Positions 47,297-56,162 of a stretch of 62,619 bases of DNA are shown one piece after another (positions within the stretch are counted from its first letter, which is position 1; each line of letters opens with the position of its first letter). The DNA is from Halomonas sp. DQ26W (GTDB lineage: Bacteria; Pseudomonadota; Gammaproteobacteria; Pseudomonadales; Halomonadaceae). The stretch spans positions 1 through 62,619 of the forward strand of contig NZ_QPKI01000024.1 in assembly GCF_003339685.1 (NCBI RefSeq). The letters run 5' to 3'. The notes beneath the pieces are model-generated. The model was not told the DNA's origin and did not search any database. It saw nothing but the letters and a program-made list of their open reading frames with translations. Both the position numbers and the translations under genes were made by a program.

Positions 47297-48103
47297 ATGG
47301 ACAAGAATCGACTCACGGGAAAAAACTGCCTTATCACCGGTGCAGCCCGAGGCATGGGTGCCGCAGTCGCTGAGCACTATGCCGCGCAGGGCGCGAATGT
47401 CTGCGTTGCCGACCTCAACATCGAAGGATGCGAGGAAATTGTCAAGCGCATCAACGGCAGAGATGGTGGCAAGGCCATCGCGGTCAAGCTCAACGTAACC
47501 GAGAGAGACCAAATGAAGGCGGCCGTCCAGGCCACCGTCGAGGCCTTCGGCAGCCTCAACGTCATGGTCAACAATGCGGGCATCAACAAGCCGCTTATGT
47601 TTCTCGATATTACCGAAGAAAATTGGCATCAGATCATGGACGTGAATGCACTGGGTTGCCTGATCGGCATGCAGGAAGCCGCCAAGCAAATGATCGCGCA
47701 GGGCAAAGAAAACGGTCCCTACAAGATCCTCAATGTGGGCTCAATCCTCTCGCGTCAGGCCTTCGATGATGTGGTGCCCTACTCCTGCAGCAAGCACGCC
47801 GTACTCGCCATGATCAACGGTGGCGCCAAGGCGCTGGTCGATCACAACATCACCGTCAACGGCTACGGCCCCGGCGTCGTGCGTACCGAGCTTTGGGAGC
47901 AGCTCGACAAGGACCTGGTCAGCATCGGCAAGTTCGACAAGCAGGGCCAGTCCATGGACCAGCTCGCCGAGAAGATGATCCTGATGAAGCGCTACTCCTA
48001 CCCGGAAGATGTGGTCGGCACGGCCTCCTTCCTCGCCAGCCAAGAATCGGACTACATGACCGGCCAACTGCTGATGATCGATGGTGGCATGATCCTGCAG
48101 TGA
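47297..48103 (+). CDS. short-chain dehydrogenase, diacetyl/polyol reductase type
   Basis: 268 residues, classical SDR. TGAARGMGAAVAEHYA, NNAGINKP, catalytic VGSILSRQAFDDVVPYSCSK, and the C-terminal SDYMTGQLLMIDGGMILQ. Wording is close to meso-butanediol/acetoin reductases and polyol dehydrogenases. Its neighbours (ABC sugar importer, acetoin-type dehydrogenase complex) suggest it oxidises a polyol or hydroxyketone; this is inference. Converges on the HTH-SBP gene. Confidence 0.85.
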   Translation: MDKNRLTGKNCLITGAARGMGAAVAEHYAAQGANVCVADLNIEGCEEIVKRINGRDGGKAIAVKLNVTERDQMKAAVQATVEAFGSLNVMVNNAGINKPLMFLDITEENWHQIMDVNALGCLIGMQEAAKQMIAQGKENGPYKILNVGSILSRQAFDDVVPYSCSKHAVLAMINGGAKALVDHNITVNGYGPGVVRTELWEQLDKDLVSIGKFDKQGQSMDQLAEKMILMKRYSYPEDVVGTASFLASQESDYMTGQLLMIDGGMILQ

Positions 48104-48125
48104 TACCACCGTGCCGACCGATGAA

Positions 48126-49895
48126 TCAGTAGTGACCTCTGTCTCGCATTATTCGATCAGCCCTGTCCTGCGCCATGGACAGGGCCTTCTTGATTGATCG
48201 CCGCCCATCCAGCACCTCGAAGATTTCATTACCGGCGATACTGATCAGGTCGGTGATTCCCGGCACTGGAGGCCGCGGCCAGGCCTGGAGGATATCCCGG
48301 CGCGCCATGTCGTCCACAATCCCGATCAGCGGAGAGAGCGCCGCGACCTCGGGATCCTGGCTGACGCTGAAGCGCGGCGTCACCAGGCTGCCGTTCATAA
48401 TATAGAGCTTCGACATGCTGGCCGAGGCCAGGTAGCGCAGGGCCGTCCAGGCCGCCTCGACCCGCTCCTCGGAAAGGTTGGCCGGGATCCCCAGCGCATA
48501 GCCACCGATGGGGGTGATGGTGCGACCATATTGGCCAGTCGGGTGGGGAAGATAGCCGGTGTTGCCCCGGGCCGGGGACTCCCTGTTGAACTCGATCAGT
48601 GGTGCCAAAAGCGTATAGCAGTAGGCCATGCAGGACTCGCCGGACGAGTAGGACTTGGCACGCTCATACCAGGCCATCTCCAGGATGTTGGGCGGCGAGT
48701 ACTTGAGTATATCCAGCATATACTCGCAGGACTGGTAGGCCGCATCTGACAGGAACATCGGTCGCAGCGCATCGTCGCTCGCACTCTCGTAGTCGAAACC
48801 GCCATCGGTGGAGGGAAGATTGATGATCGGCTGGCCGAACTTGGCCATCAGGAAAGTAAAGGTGTGCCCAAGCGGGGTTCCTCTAGCGGCATTCCAGGCG
48901 ATCCCGTAACGCCCCTTTCCCGGATCATGGAGGTGCCGGGCGACCTTGATCAAGGCCTCGGTGGTGGTCGGCGCTTCGAGCCGGGCGTGCTCCAGCAGAT
49001 CTTTACGGTAGCAGAGCAATTCCGGCGTCGTCTGTAACGGGATACCGTACTGCTGGCCGGCATATCGGGCGCTCCGGATGGCGACTGAGTGGAAGTCGGA
49101 TAGGTCCTGCCTATCGCGCTCGATCAGGCGATCGAGCGGCATGAGGACTCCTTTCGAGGCCAGTTCACCGAACCACGGCAGGTCGCAGGCCACCAGATCG
49201 TAGCGCGAGGTCGCCCGCCGGGCATTGTCGAGGATTTCCTCAAGCAGACGGTCGATTGACTTGGCCGTGTTGTGGATCTCGAGTCCGAAGATCGACTCCA
49301 ATTGGCGCTTGAGGTTGTGCATCGCCATAAATGTGGGGTCGGCATGGATCAGCACCCTCAGCCCGCCCTTTATTTCGAGGCGTTCCGATAGCACCGCGGG
49401 CGTCGAAATCACGCATCCCGAATCGGCGCTGTGGAAGATCCGATTGACCAGTTCCGATGCCGGATCCACGCCGAACAGTGGGCCTAGGAGGGCTTTGATT
49501 CGATTTGCATAGCGCTCCCACTCCGCGATCATCACTGGGGAGGGGTGCAGCGATACGGTCTTGCCCGATTTCGTCCTGGGGCGTGAAAGGATCAACCCGC
49601 GCTTCATGATGCTTTCTATCCTACGCTTGGCGGTGCCATAGGAGAGCCCGGACGCATCGGCGAGAGACGTGGGCGTCGTCAGACGGCCCGCCAGGTGGTT
49701 GCGCATGAGATGAAGCATCATGCGCATTTCCCGGTAGCCGTTGGCCATGGAGAGGCTATTCTCGGTCTCCTCCTCGAAGTGCTCGACAAAGTCGAGGAAT
49801 CGGGCGAATTCCATGTTGGAAAGCCTCGACATCGGCATCTGTGTCAGCCGATCGTAAGGGCCCTCCGGATGGCTATCCTCGGAACGGTCGATCAT
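48126..49895 (-). CDS. fusion of winged HTH with family-1 solute-binding domain (predicted cytoplasmic regulator)
   Basis: 589 residues, no signal peptide or membrane helix. Residues 50-118 form a winged HTH (TTPTSLADASGLSYGTAKRR, then a basic wing SRPRTKSGKTVSLHPS). A helical linker leads to a family-1 extracellular solute-binding fold (about 178-545): GLRVLIHADPTFMAMHNL, YDLVACDLPWFGELASKG, QQYGIPLQTTPELLCYRKDL, and PIGGYALGIPANLSEE. GAGG lies five bases before the ATG. The fold is normally periplasmic (MalE type), so here it likely senses an intracellular sugar-like ligand and controls the neighbouring ABC/dehydrogenase operon or the SDR. This is inference. Confidence 0.75.
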   Translation of the reverse strand: MIDRSEDSHPEGPYDRLTQMPMSRLSNMEFARFLDFVEHFEEETENSLSMANGYREMRMMLHLMRNHLAGRLTTPTSLADASGLSYGTAKRRIESIMKRGLILSRPRTKSGKTVSLHPSPVMIAEWERYANRIKALLGPLFGVDPASELVNRIFHSADSGCVISTPAVLSERLEIKGGLRVLIHADPTFMAMHNLKRQLESIFGLEIHNTAKSIDRLLEEILDNARRATSRYDLVACDLPWFGELASKGVLMPLDRLIERDRQDLSDFHSVAIRSARYAGQQYGIPLQTTPELLCYRKDLLEHARLEAPTTTEALIKVARHLHDPGKGRYGIAWNAARGTPLGHTFTFLMAKFGQPIINLPSTDGGFDYESASDDALRPMFLSDAAYQSCEYMLDILKYSPPNILEMAWYERAKSYSSGESCMAYCYTLLAPLIEFNRESPARGNTGYLPHPTGQYGRTITPIGGYALGIPANLSEERVEAAWTALRYLASASMSKLYIMNGSLVTPRFSVSQDPEVAALSPLIGIVDDMARRDILQAWPRPPVPGITDLISIAGNEIFEVLDGRRSIKKALSMAQDRADRIMRDRGHY

Positions 49896-50071
49896 GCTTT
49901 CCTCGCCTCAGGTTCGCCAATGGTCCCAAGATAGCGTCATGACGGTTTCAGCGGCAATCGACGCCTAAATTCATACCGGTAAGTAGCACGACGACAATCA
50001 TCACTATCACGAACAAGGCGTCATGGATCAATAAATGCTTGGTGAACAAGCAAGAACCCGGCGGCTTTCTG
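49896..50071. other. intergenic sequence
   Basis: Between the regulator start and the small protein stop, lower GC. It probably holds the promoter of the regulator. No clear operator or terminator seen. Confidence 0.35.
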
Positions 50072-50320
50072 TCAATGACGATGACCGCAACCGCTCGAAC
50101 AACCGCAGGCCGTGGCGGCCGGGCTGGATTTATTGACTTGGGTAGTGCGTCTCAAGCCCTTGAACTTGAGTCCCAAGCCACCGGATATCACCCGCTTCAC
50201 GGGAAAGCCCGTCTCGGGATCGACCTCAAGCGGCGGCTCGGACATCTTCTGGAAGAGCTCGAAGCGGCGGGGCGGCGTTGCCCCATCCACGGGAAGGGTT
50301 TCATAGACATAGGTTGGCAT
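50072..50320 (-). CDS. small FmdB-like protein
   Basis: 82 residues, starting MPTYVYETLPVDG, with GAGG six bases upstream. The start resembles FmdB-type zinc ribbon proteins (MPTYVYxC), but the ribbon cysteines of the N-terminal half are absent. A Cys/His-rich tail (ACGCSSGCGHRH) remains. The middle (PETGFPVKRVISGGLGLKFKG) matches the family. Last gene of the dehydrogenase operon. Function unknown. Confidence 0.7.
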   Translation of the reverse strand: MPTYVYETLPVDGATPPRRFELFQKMSEPPLEVDPETGFPVKRVISGGLGLKFKGLRRTTQVNKSSPAATACGCSSGCGHRH

Positions 50321-50365
50321 AACGTACCTCACGGTGATGAATGGTAGTGGTAGCGACGGTCGATT

Positions 50366-51757
50366 TTAAACGTGCAGGACCTTTCCATAGGCATCCAGCA
50401 CGGCCTCGTGCATGCTCTCGGACAGGGTCGGGTGGGGGAAAATGGCCTGCATTAACTCATGCTCGGTGGTTTCCAGCTGTCGTGCCACCACATAGCCCTG
50501 GATCATCTCGGTCACCTCGGGCCCGATCATATGGGCCCCGAGTAGCTCGCCGCTCTGCTCGTCGAACACGGTTTTTACCATCCCCTCCGGGTCACCCAGC
50601 GCAATGGCCTTACCGTTGGCCTTGAAGGGGAAGCGTCCGATCCGAACCTGATAGCCCTGCTCCCGCGCCTTGGCTTCGGTCAGGCCGACGCTGGCGATCT
50701 GGGGGCTACTATAGGTACAGCCCGGCACGGCTGCCCTGTCCAACGACGACACGCCGGGCTCGCCGGCGATCCTCTCGACACAGATGATGCCTTCATGGCT
50801 GGCCTTGTGGGCCAGGCAGGGAGCACCGGCCACATCGCCAATGGCATAGAGGCCGGGTTCCGCGGTCTGCGACCATTCATCGACCCTGATGGTGCCGCGG
50901 TCGACCTCGGCGCGGGTATGCTCCAGGCCGAGCTGCTCCGTGTTACCGACCACGCCGACGGCGGAGATCAGGCGCGTCACCTCGATCTCCTGCCGCCCCG
51001 CCTCGCTTTCGACCACGGCGACCACGGAATCCGCCCCTTTGCGCAGCTCGATGACCCGGGTTCCCGTCAGGATCCGGATGCCCTTTTCGCGGAACGCCTT
51101 GTCAGCCAGTTCGGCGATTTCGGCATCCTCGGCAGGCAGGATCTGGTCCAGCGCCTCGACGACCGTGACCTTGACCCCCAGGCTGTTGTAGAAGCTCGCG
51201 AACTCGATGCCGATGGCACCGGCCCCCATCACCAGCAGCGAGTCGGGCAGCGAATCCGGCGTCATGGCCTCCTTGTAGGTCCAGACCAGCTTGCCGTCGG
51301 GCTCGATGCCCGGCAGGCTGCGCGCTCGCGCCCCGGTTGCCAGGATGATGCTGCCGGAGGCCATGTCGATACGCCCCGAGTCGCAGTCCACCTCGAGTTG
51401 CCCTCCCCCCGTGAGTCGCGCATGCCCGGAATAGACCTCGACCTGGTGCTTCTTCAGCAAATGGGCGACACCCTTGTTGAGCGTGCCGGCAATGTGGCGG
51501 GAGCGGGCGACGATCTGGTCAAGATCGAACTCGACACCGGCCACCGAGATGCCGTAGCGATCGGCCTGACGAATTTGCTCAATCATCTCGGCCGAGCGCA
51601 GCAACGCCTTGGTGGGTATACAGCCCCAGTTCAGGCAGATCCCACCCAGATGCTCTCGCTCTACCAACGCTGTTTTCATCCCCAGTTGGGCCGCTCGAAT
51701 GGCCGCGACATAGCCGCCAGGTCCACCACCCACCACAATTAGATCATATGTGTTCAT
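50366..51757 (-). CDS. dihydrolipoyl dehydrogenase (E3)
   Basis: 463 residues, FAD flavoprotein that reoxidises the lipoyl group of the E2 subunit with NAD+. N-terminal GGGPGGYVAAIRAAQLG, redox-active disulphide GGICLNWGCIPTK, NAD-binding GAGAIGIEFASFYNSLG, and C-terminal HPTLSESMHEA with the catalytic His. ATG 51757 (MNTYDLIVV) is preferred with AGAGAG upstream. The 21-codon longer frame overlaps the E2 stop. It is the complex-specific E3 of this operon. Confidence 0.92.
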   Translation of the reverse strand: MNTYDLIVVGGGPGGYVAAIRAAQLGMKTALVEREHLGGICLNWGCIPTKALLRSAEMIEQIRQADRYGISVAGVEFDLDQIVARSRHIAGTLNKGVAHLLKKHQVEVYSGHARLTGGGQLEVDCDSGRIDMASGSIILATGARARSLPGIEPDGKLVWTYKEAMTPDSLPDSLLVMGAGAIGIEFASFYNSLGVKVTVVEALDQILPAEDAEIAELADKAFREKGIRILTGTRVIELRKGADSVVAVVESEAGRQEIEVTRLISAVGVVGNTEQLGLEHTRAEVDRGTIRVDEWSQTAEPGLYAIGDVAGAPCLAHKASHEGIICVERIAGEPGVSSLDRAAVPGCTYSSPQIASVGLTEAKAREQGYQVRIGRFPFKANGKAIALGDPEGMVKTVFDEQSGELLGAHMIGPEVTEMIQGYVVARQLETTEHELMQAIFPHPTLSESMHEAVLDAYGKVLHV

Positions 51758-51812
51758 CGCCACTCTCTTTACCCTCTGTTCGAAAAGCCTGGAGCCCTGC
51801 CCCTTTGGCGCT

Positions 51813-53114
51813 TTAACCACCGCGCAGCATCATGTGGGTGGGGTGTTCCAGGTAGTGCTTGAACGCCTGCAGGAAGCGCGCTCCAACGGCGCCATCAACC
51901 ACCCGGTGATCGACCGAGAGGGTACAGTTGACCAGCGTCGCGATCGCCAATTCGTCACCTCGGACTACTGGCTTCTTCTCAGCGGCACCCACGGCGAGGA
52001 TGCAGGACTGGGGAGGATTGATGATGGCGCTGAAGGACTCGATGCCATACATGCCCAGGTTCGAGATCGAGAAACCGCCACCCTGGTACTCCTCGGGCTT
52101 GAGGCGTCCTTCACGGGCTCGGCCGGCCAGCGCCTTTACCTCATTGGATAATGTTGCAAGGCCCTTGGTATCGGCCTTGCGAACGATGGGGGTAATCAAC
52201 CCTTGCTCGGTCGACACCGCCACCGAGATGTCGACCTCCTGGTAGCGGAGCACCGCGGCATCGGTCCAGCTGGCATTGACCTCAGGCACATCGCGCAGCG
52301 CCAGTGCGGCGGCCTTGATCACGAAGTCGTTGACCGTGAGCTTGAAGTGGCCCTCTCCCTGGGGTGACTCGGCGTTGAGGCTGGCACGCAGCGCCTGCAG
52401 CACGTCGATCTCGCAGGCCACATCGAGGTAGAAGTGCGGAATCGTCTGTTTCGATTCGACCAGCCGCGACGCAATCACCTTGCGCATGCTGCTGTGGCTT
52501 ATCGCCTCGTGGGCGCCATGCCCCTGCGGTGCCTGCCTGGCCGGTAACGGTACGACTTCAGCCGGTGCCGTCGGCTCGGGCTCGGTAGTACGTGCACCGA
52601 GGAAGTCATTGATGTCGGCCTTGAGGATTCGGCCATTGGGGCCACGCCCCGTGAGGGCCGAGAGATCGACACCGTTCTGGCTGGCAATGCGACGCGCCAG
52701 CGGACTGGCGAAGATGCGCGATTCCCCGGCTGGTGCTGTGGCAGGCGCCGACACGGTTTCTGTCGTGCCCGCCGTGGGCTCGGACGGCGCTGGCGAGGAG
52801 GTGGGAACGGCACGGTCGAGCACGGTCGAGTCGGCCCCGTTGAGGAAGGTGTCGATATCCGCGTCGGTTTCGCCATCCTGGAGCAGAATGCCGATGGTGG
52901 AATGCACTGGGACGTCGCACTGACCGTCGCCGACGAGGATACGGCCCAGCACACCGCTTTCCTCGGCTTCCACTTCGATCATGGCCTTGTCGGTTTCCAC
53001 CTCGACGATGACATCGCCCTTCTCGACCGGCTCACCGACGTGCTTGGCCCAGGCGCCGATGGTACCGGCATCGAAGTCAGGGGTGACGGGGGGTAATCTA
53101 ATTTCAATGGGCAC
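51813..53114 (-). CDS. dihydrolipoyl acyltransferase (E2) of a 2-oxo-acid/acetoin-type complex
   Basis: 433 residues. Lipoyl domain (1-80) with the lipoylated Lys in VETDKAMIEVEAEE. Linker rich in Pro/Ala/Thr, then a peripheral-subunit-binding domain (FASPLARRIASQNGVDLSAL). The catalytic acyltransferase domain has LSVDHRVVDGAVGARFLQ at the C-terminus. I start at GTG 53114 (PIEIRLPPV follows), with AAGGAG 8 bases upstream. The longer frame begins 19 codons earlier without similarity. Confidence 0.9.
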   Translation of the reverse strand: MPIEIRLPPVTPDFDAGTIGAWAKHVGEPVEKGDVIVEVETDKAMIEVEAEESGVLGRILVGDGQCDVPVHSTIGILLQDGETDADIDTFLNGADSTVLDRAVPTSSPAPSEPTAGTTETVSAPATAPAGESRIFASPLARRIASQNGVDLSALTGRGPNGRILKADINDFLGARTTEPEPTAPAEVVPLPARQAPQGHGAHEAISHSSMRKVIASRLVESKQTIPHFYLDVACEIDVLQALRASLNAESPQGEGHFKLTVNDFVIKAAALALRDVPEVNASWTDAAVLRYQEVDISVAVSTEQGLITPIVRKADTKGLATLSNEVKALAGRAREGRLKPEEYQGGGFSISNLGMYGIESFSAIINPPQSCILAVGAAEKKPVVRGDELAIATLVNCTLSVDHRVVDGAVGARFLQAFKHYLEHPTHMMLRGG

Positions 53115-53174
53115 TTGTCTATCTCCTTGATCTTTTTCGAAGCCACAAGTGACAGTCAGGCATCGAGTCAATGT

Positions 53175-53714
53175 TCAGGCGGCGGGATTAGCCGGGTGCC
53201 AGAGCTTGTTCGGATAGTCTTTCTCATACGCCTTGCCGCGGGGATAACTGAGCAGTTCCAGCTGCATGCCCCAGGGGGCCTTGAAATAGACCCAGGTCTG
53301 GCCGCCGCTGGGCCCGGATTCGCGCACCACGGGTTCGCCCATGATCTCCACCCCCCTGCGCTTGAGGTAGTCCAGCGCTGCATCGAAATCGTCGACATAG
53401 AACGCCAAGTGATGGCCGCCGACATCGCTGTTCTTGGGTGGTTCAGAGGCCTGATCAGGCGCCTGGTACTCGAACAGCTCGAAGTTCGAGCCGTTCTGGC
53501 AGCGCAGGAACTTCAGCTTTTTCATCACCGTCTGTGGATGAACACCGAGTTGCTGAGCCATCCAGTCACCACCCTCGAAGGGGCCCAGCTCATAGAAGGC
53601 TTCACAGCCGATCACATCGACGAAGAAGGTGACCGCTTCATCCAGATCGGGAACGGTGAAACCGATATGATCCGTGCCACGCAGGCCGGGCAGGCCTGAT
53701 TGATTGTTTACCAT
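53175..53714 (-). CDS. VOC/glyoxalase-family metalloprotein
   Basis: 179 residues, two vicinal-oxygen-chelate repeats. Metal-binding positions H and E are visible as TDHIGFTV, FELFEY, GHHLAFYV and MQLELLSY. ATG 53714 has GGAGG four bases upstream. It sits between E1 and E2 genes of the dehydrogenase operon, so it may process a reactive hydroxyketone or aldehyde of the pathway (epimerase, lyase or dioxygenase). Exact role unknown. Confidence 0.8.
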   Translation of the reverse strand: MVNNQSGLPGLRGTDHIGFTVPDLDEAVTFFVDVIGCEAFYELGPFEGGDWMAQQLGVHPQTVMKKLKFLRCQNGSNFELFEYQAPDQASEPPKNSDVGGHHLAFYVDDFDAALDYLKRRGVEIMGEPVVRESGPSGGQTWVYFKAPWGMQLELLSYPRGKAYEKDYPNKLWHPANPAA

Positions 53715-53792
53715 GACGCCTCCGGCAATCTGTTCAGGGACCTCCCCCCGGCCGTGGGGAAGGGGCAATCAGCTAAGACGTTCGGTCGAGAG

Positions 53793-55991
53793 TCAGGCGA
53801 TAGCCCGTTTCAGCGCCGCACCCATGTCCGCCAAGGCCGCCTGGAAGCCGGCGGTGATTTCCTCCTCGCCGACATAAGACGCACGCTCCAGCACCCGCGA
53901 GACGCTGGGGGAGGATTCGCCGCCGTGGATGCGCCGCACTGGATGGTCGAGATAGTCGAAATAGCGCTTCTGGATCTCGTCGGCGAGCATTCCACCGTAG
54001 GAATTGGTCAAGCAGCCCTGTTCCAGCACGACCACATGGTTGGTCTTGCGAATGCTCTCGCCGAGGGTATCCCAGTCGATGCTCGCGCGGTCCAGGGAGC
54101 GCAGGTCAATGACCTCGGCATCGATCCCCAGCGCCTCGCAGACCTCGACCGCCTTGTCGACCATGTTGAGGTAGGTCAGGACGGTGAACTTCCTGCCACG
54201 GCGCACAACCTTCGCCTTCCCAAGTTCAATGAAATAATCGAGATCCTCGACCGGTCCCGTGCCGGTGCTGCCATACAGATCAACGCTCTCGATCACCAAT
54301 ACAGGGTCGTCGCATTTCAGGGCGCTGTTCATCAGGCCGACGTAGTCGAAGGGCGTAGAGGGTGCGACGATGCGCCAGCCCGGCCACATCGAGAAGAGCC
54401 CCGCCGGATCCATCGAGTGCTGGGAACCGTAGCCGGTGCCGATCGCAACTTTTGTACGCAATACCAGCGGAACCTTGACCGTGCCACCGAACATGTGGCG
54501 TGCCTTGGCAATCTGGTTGAACAACTGGTCGGCCGCTACCAGCGCGAAGTCCGGATACATCAATTCCACGATCGGGCGGTACTTGCCCACCATCGCGGTT
54601 CCCCCTGCCATGCCCACGAAGCCGTGCTCGGCGATCGGTGTGGGGACACAGCGGTCCGGCCAGCGCTCGGGGATTCCCTTGGTGGCACCATTGGTGCCAC
54701 CCTTGAGCTTGTGGACATCTTCGCCCAGCACGTAGTAACGCTCATCCTCCTCGAACCGGCGCACCAGGGTCCCGGCGATGACTTCGATGAACTTCACCTC
54801 GCCAAGGGTGCCGCTATAGGAGTCTTCCTCGACGAAATCAATACCATCAAGTTCGGTGAGATCGCCACGAAGGTCCTCGTCGCAGGATTTCGGGTCCGGC
54901 CAGAGCTCCGCAATGATGGAGCGACGACCATCGACGCTCTGGGTCAAGCGGTCGACGGCCGACTCGACGGCGTGACGAGCATTCTCACGCAGGAAATCGA
55001 GTTCTTCTTCGTCGATCCACTTCCGCTTGCGCAGTCCCTTTTCCATGCATTCGATCGGATCCTGCTTGCGGCGCTCCTCCTCTTCAGCCTTGTCACGATA
55101 GCCGAAGGCGCTGCCCTTGATACCGCCGCTGTGGTGATAGTAGCGGTAGACATCGACCTCCAGAATGGCCGGACCCTTGCCCTCGCGCAGCAGGGCCTCG
55201 ACCTTCTCCATCGCGGCCCGCACGCTCATGGGGTCCATGCCGTTGACCCGGAACGAGGGAATGCCGAAGCCGAGCCCACGAGCCGACATGCGGGTCTCGC
55301 GGGCCTGCTCCTTCACCGTAGTGGAAACCGCATAGCCGTTGTTCTCGATGTAGAAGCACAGCGGCAGGTCATAGAGGGCCGACAGGTTCAGGGTCTCAAG
55401 GACATTGCCGATATGGCAGGAACCGTCACCGAAGGAGGTGAGTACCAGATCCTGGTCACCGTCGCGCTTCTTCGACCAGGCTGCACCCGCCGCAATCGGC
55501 ACGGCACCACCGACGATGGCATTGGTGCCGAGCACACCAGCCTCTTCCCAGCGCAGGTGCATGGAACCGCCCCGCCCGTTACTGAAGCCAGGAGTCAGGC
55601 CCATGATCTCGGCCATGGTGCGATACAGCATCTCGCGCACGGAATCGGCATACTGTTCGCTTGTCGGATCGAAGCCCTCTTCGTGCAAATAATTCAGTGC
55701 CTTGGCAAGGAAGAGATGGTGACCGCGATGAGACCCGTTGACGAGATCCGTATCGCGCAATACCGACATGGCTCCCACGATCGCCCCTTCCTGGCCAACG
55801 CTGACGTGCAGGGGGCCGTGTACCAACCCCTGTTTCTCCAGCACCAGCAGGGCCTCTTCGAATTCCCGAATCACCTGCATATGGCTGAGCATCTTGATAC
55901 ATTCGACTTTGCCTACCTCATCCCAGTCGGAAGAGGTGGACTCGATTTCCAACCAGTCCACATCCAGAGGGATCTTCTTCGACTTAGACAT
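53793..55991 (-). CDS. fused E1 (alpha-beta) thiamine-dependent dehydrogenase
   Basis: 732 residues. Residues 1-370 are an E1-alpha (ThDP motif beginning GDGSCHIGNVLETLNL and ending ENN; GRGGSMH, GTNAIVGG). Residues about 390-730 are an E1-beta (GEDVHKLKGGTNGATKG, PIAEHGFVGMAGG, HSMDPAGLFSMWPG). This is the usual fused type of acetoin/2-oxo-acid decarboxylase. AGGAG lies upstream, spaced 7 bases from ATG 55991. With E2 and E3 it should cleave an acetoin-like ketone or oxidise a 2-oxo acid to an acyl-CoA. Confidence 0.88.
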   Translation of the reverse strand: MSKSKKIPLDVDWLEIESTSSDWDEVGKVECIKMLSHMQVIREFEEALLVLEKQGLVHGPLHVSVGQEGAIVGAMSVLRDTDLVNGSHRGHHLFLAKALNYLHEEGFDPTSEQYADSVREMLYRTMAEIMGLTPGFSNGRGGSMHLRWEEAGVLGTNAIVGGAVPIAAGAAWSKKRDGDQDLVLTSFGDGSCHIGNVLETLNLSALYDLPLCFYIENNGYAVSTTVKEQARETRMSARGLGFGIPSFRVNGMDPMSVRAAMEKVEALLREGKGPAILEVDVYRYYHHSGGIKGSAFGYRDKAEEEERRKQDPIECMEKGLRKRKWIDEEELDFLRENARHAVESAVDRLTQSVDGRRSIIAELWPDPKSCDEDLRGDLTELDGIDFVEEDSYSGTLGEVKFIEVIAGTLVRRFEEDERYYVLGEDVHKLKGGTNGATKGIPERWPDRCVPTPIAEHGFVGMAGGTAMVGKYRPIVELMYPDFALVAADQLFNQIAKARHMFGGTVKVPLVLRTKVAIGTGYGSQHSMDPAGLFSMWPGWRIVAPSTPFDYVGLMNSALKCDDPVLVIESVDLYGSTGTGPVEDLDYFIELGKAKVVRRGRKFTVLTYLNMVDKAVEVCEALGIDAEVIDLRSLDRASIDWDTLGESIRKTNHVVVLEQGCLTNSYGGMLADEIQKRYFDYLDHPVRRIHGGESSPSVSRVLERASYVGEEEITAGFQAALADMGAALKRAIA

Positions 55992-56053
55992 CATTAAACT
56001 CCTGTAGCATTCGGGATCGAGTCAAGCAAAGCAGGGGAAACATGCTGCGCCTT

Positions 56054-56129
56054 CCGACTCCCGTATAAGAGTCGGCTTAACGATCGATGCCAGAAAAGGC
56101 ACAAAACCTTCCGACCCTTTAGAAAGGGT
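56054..56129. repeat. two hairpins between aldehyde dehydrogenase and E1
   Basis: CCGACTC (56054-56060) pairs with GAGTCGG (56069-56075). ACCCTTT (56114-56120) pairs with AAAGGGT (56123-56129). Neither has a long T-run. They may separate the aldehyde dehydrogenase and E1 transcripts or set mRNA levels inside the operon. Confidence 0.5.
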
Positions 56130-56162
56130 GATGACTTCCATCTCTTATAAAAATGAAAGACG

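Noticed and set aside
50795..51742. 315-codon plus-strand frame
   Set aside because: Antisense of the E3 gene; E3 motifs are unambiguous on the minus strand.
53115..53171. Upstream ATG for the E2 gene
   Set aside because: The GTG at 53114 has AAGGAG at good spacing and the lipoyl domain begins immediately after it.
53700..55997. 765-codon open frame on the plus strand
   Set aside because: It lies exactly opposite the fused E1 gene. The E1 frame has clear thiamine-enzyme motifs, while the plus frame has low-complexity His/Gln/Asp-rich wording and no family motifs.
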